From Methylomarinum sp050304855 (GTDB taxonomy: Bacteria > Pseudomonadota > Gammaproteobacteria > Methylococcales > Methylomonadaceae), in NCBI GenBank assembly GCA_050304855.1, contig JBNLEI010000137.1, positions 1 through 7,802 of the forward strand: 7,802 nucleotides of DNA, read 5' to 3'. Below are positions 6,965 through 7,802 of this stretch, in pieces; position 1 is the first letter of the stretch; each line of letters starts with the position of its first letter. The notes under the pieces were generated by a model, which was given only the letters and a program-made list of their open reading frames with translations, made no database searches and was not told the DNA's origin. The position numbers and the translations under genes were made by a program.

Positions 6965-7802
6965 ATGAAACATATTTTCACATGCCTGATTTTTTTAGCC
7001 TATTTGGCACCCGTTCAAAGCAGTGCCGGTGAAGCTTTGTCGACTTTTTCTAAGTTACACAACGCTGGACTCATTGTTCTTGATGGTAAGGGACGAACGG
7101 TCGTAGCCGATCATGCTGATGTGCCTTTAATTCCGGCTTCGACCACTAAATTGGCTACTGCCTGGATGGCGTTGACAAAATGGGGCAAAGACTATCGCTT
7201 CCGCACCCGTTTTTATCTGAATGAAGCGACCCAAGTGCTGTGGGTCAAAGGTAGCGGCGATCCGTATTTGGTTTCGGAAGAATTGGATATTATTGCCAAG
7301 AGTCTTAAGCAAAAAGGCTTAAAACGAGTCAAAGCCATTGGTCTTGACACGTCATTATTTGCTTGGAGTTTAGTGCTTCCCGGTACCGGAACCACTAACA
7401 ATCCCTACGATGCGGTACCCTCTGCAGTCGCCGCTAACTTCAATACAGTAAATGTTAGAAAAGTCGGTGGAAAAGTGGTTTCCGGCGAAGCGCATACGCC
7501 TTTGACCGCTTATGCAGAAAGCTTGGCGGATTCGATTGACGGCGGTCAATTACGGATTAATACAGGATCAAATCCTCGTAATGCCGAGAAATATTTCGCT
7601 GAATTATTGGCGGTTTTCTTGCGGAAACACGGCGTTACGGTCGGTTCACAAATCGTTTTTGGCAAAGTTTCCGGGCAAACTGTGTATCACGTACACGTTA
7701 ATAGTAAAACTTTGGGAGAAATTGTGCGCAATATGCTGGAATATTCCACTAATTTCATCGCCAATCAATTGATATTAATATTGAGCGCGGAAGCATACGG
7801 TC
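6965..7802 (+). CDS. dacB: PBP4-type D-alanyl-D-alanine carboxypeptidase/endopeptidase (family S13), N-terminal 279 residues
   Basis: Periplasmic enzymes of this family remove the terminal D-Ala of peptidoglycan stem peptides or cut cross-links. The frame is open from ATG 6965 to the right edge. A signal peptide occupies about residues 1-21. The active-site SxxK is STTK (59-62) within PASTTKLATAW, and the second motif SxN is STN (261-263); the third motif (KTG) would lie beyond the window. GSGDPYL (96-102) and NPYDAVPSAVAANFNTVNV (146-164) are typical of the family. The 202-residue distance between the two catalytic serines is about 40 shorter than in E. coli PBP4, so the inserted domains seem reduced. 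No strong ribosome site is seen. It starts 24 bp after the ankyrin protease on the same strand, consistent with one transcript, though an internal promoter inside the preceding gene cannot be excluded. The symbol is by family resemblance. Confidence 0.88.
   Translation, partial: MKHIFTCLIFLAYLAPVQSSAGEALSTFSKLHNAGLIVLDGKGRTVVADHADVPLIPASTTKLATAWMALTKWGKDYRFRTRFYLNEATQVLWVKGSGDPYLVSEELDIIAKSLKQKGLKRVKAIGLDTSLFAWSLVLPGTGTTNNPYDAVPSAVAANFNTVNVRKVGGKVVSGEAHTPLTAYAESLADSIDGGQLRINTGSNPRNAEKYFAELLAVFLRKHGVTVGSQIVFGKVSGQTVYHVHVNSKTLGEIVRNMLEYSTNFIANQLILILSAEAYG

Noticed and set aside
7512..7772. 86-codon plus-strand frame near the right edge
   Set aside because: It lies inside the dacB frame, which carries the SxxK and SxN motifs; this is an out-of-frame shadow.

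Overview
The window looks like chromosomal DNA of a Gram-negative proteobacterium, most likely a gammaproteobacterium. The evidence is an Lhr-type helicase of the long proteobacterial kind, a periplasmic PBP4-type DD-peptidase, Sec signal peptides with short n-regions, and moderate GC with AT-rich spacers. A methanotroph-like (Methylococcales) origin would fit the overall feel of the sequence, but that is only an impression.

Layout. Positions 1-2798 (minus strand) hold the first 932 codons of a large Lhr-family DEXH-box helicase whose C-terminal part lies beyond the left edge. Positions 2799-3376 are a 578-bp AT-rich divergent intergenic region with no convincing gene. It contains two sets of inverted repeats, one of which encloses a weak Fur-box-like sequence. 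Positions 3377-6940 (plus strand) hold two tandem paralogous genes, each coding for an exported chymotrypsin-fold serine protease with an intact His/Asp/Ser triad. Their N-terminal protease halves are clearly homologous to each other. The C-terminal halves are unrelated: the first carries a seven-unit RCC1-like beta-propeller in which every unit has exactly one C-x9-C cysteine pair, and the second carries an array of degenerate ankyrin repeats. From 6965 to the right edge (plus strand) lies the start of a dacB-like D-alanyl-D-alanine carboxypeptidase/endopeptidase (PBP4, peptidase family S13), 24 bp after the second protease.

How the genes may work together. The three plus-strand genes are tightly spaced (48 bp and 24 bp) and all three products have export signals, so they may form one periplasmic operon. 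The two proteases look like one catalytic chassis carrying two different protein-binding modules. This suggests substrate-selective proteolysis in the envelope, next to a peptidoglycan-trimming enzyme. The helicase is a DNA-repair type protein, divergently transcribed, and probably only a neighbour. The protease pair is the part of the window most likely to be an undescribed system; its function cannot be read from the sequence.
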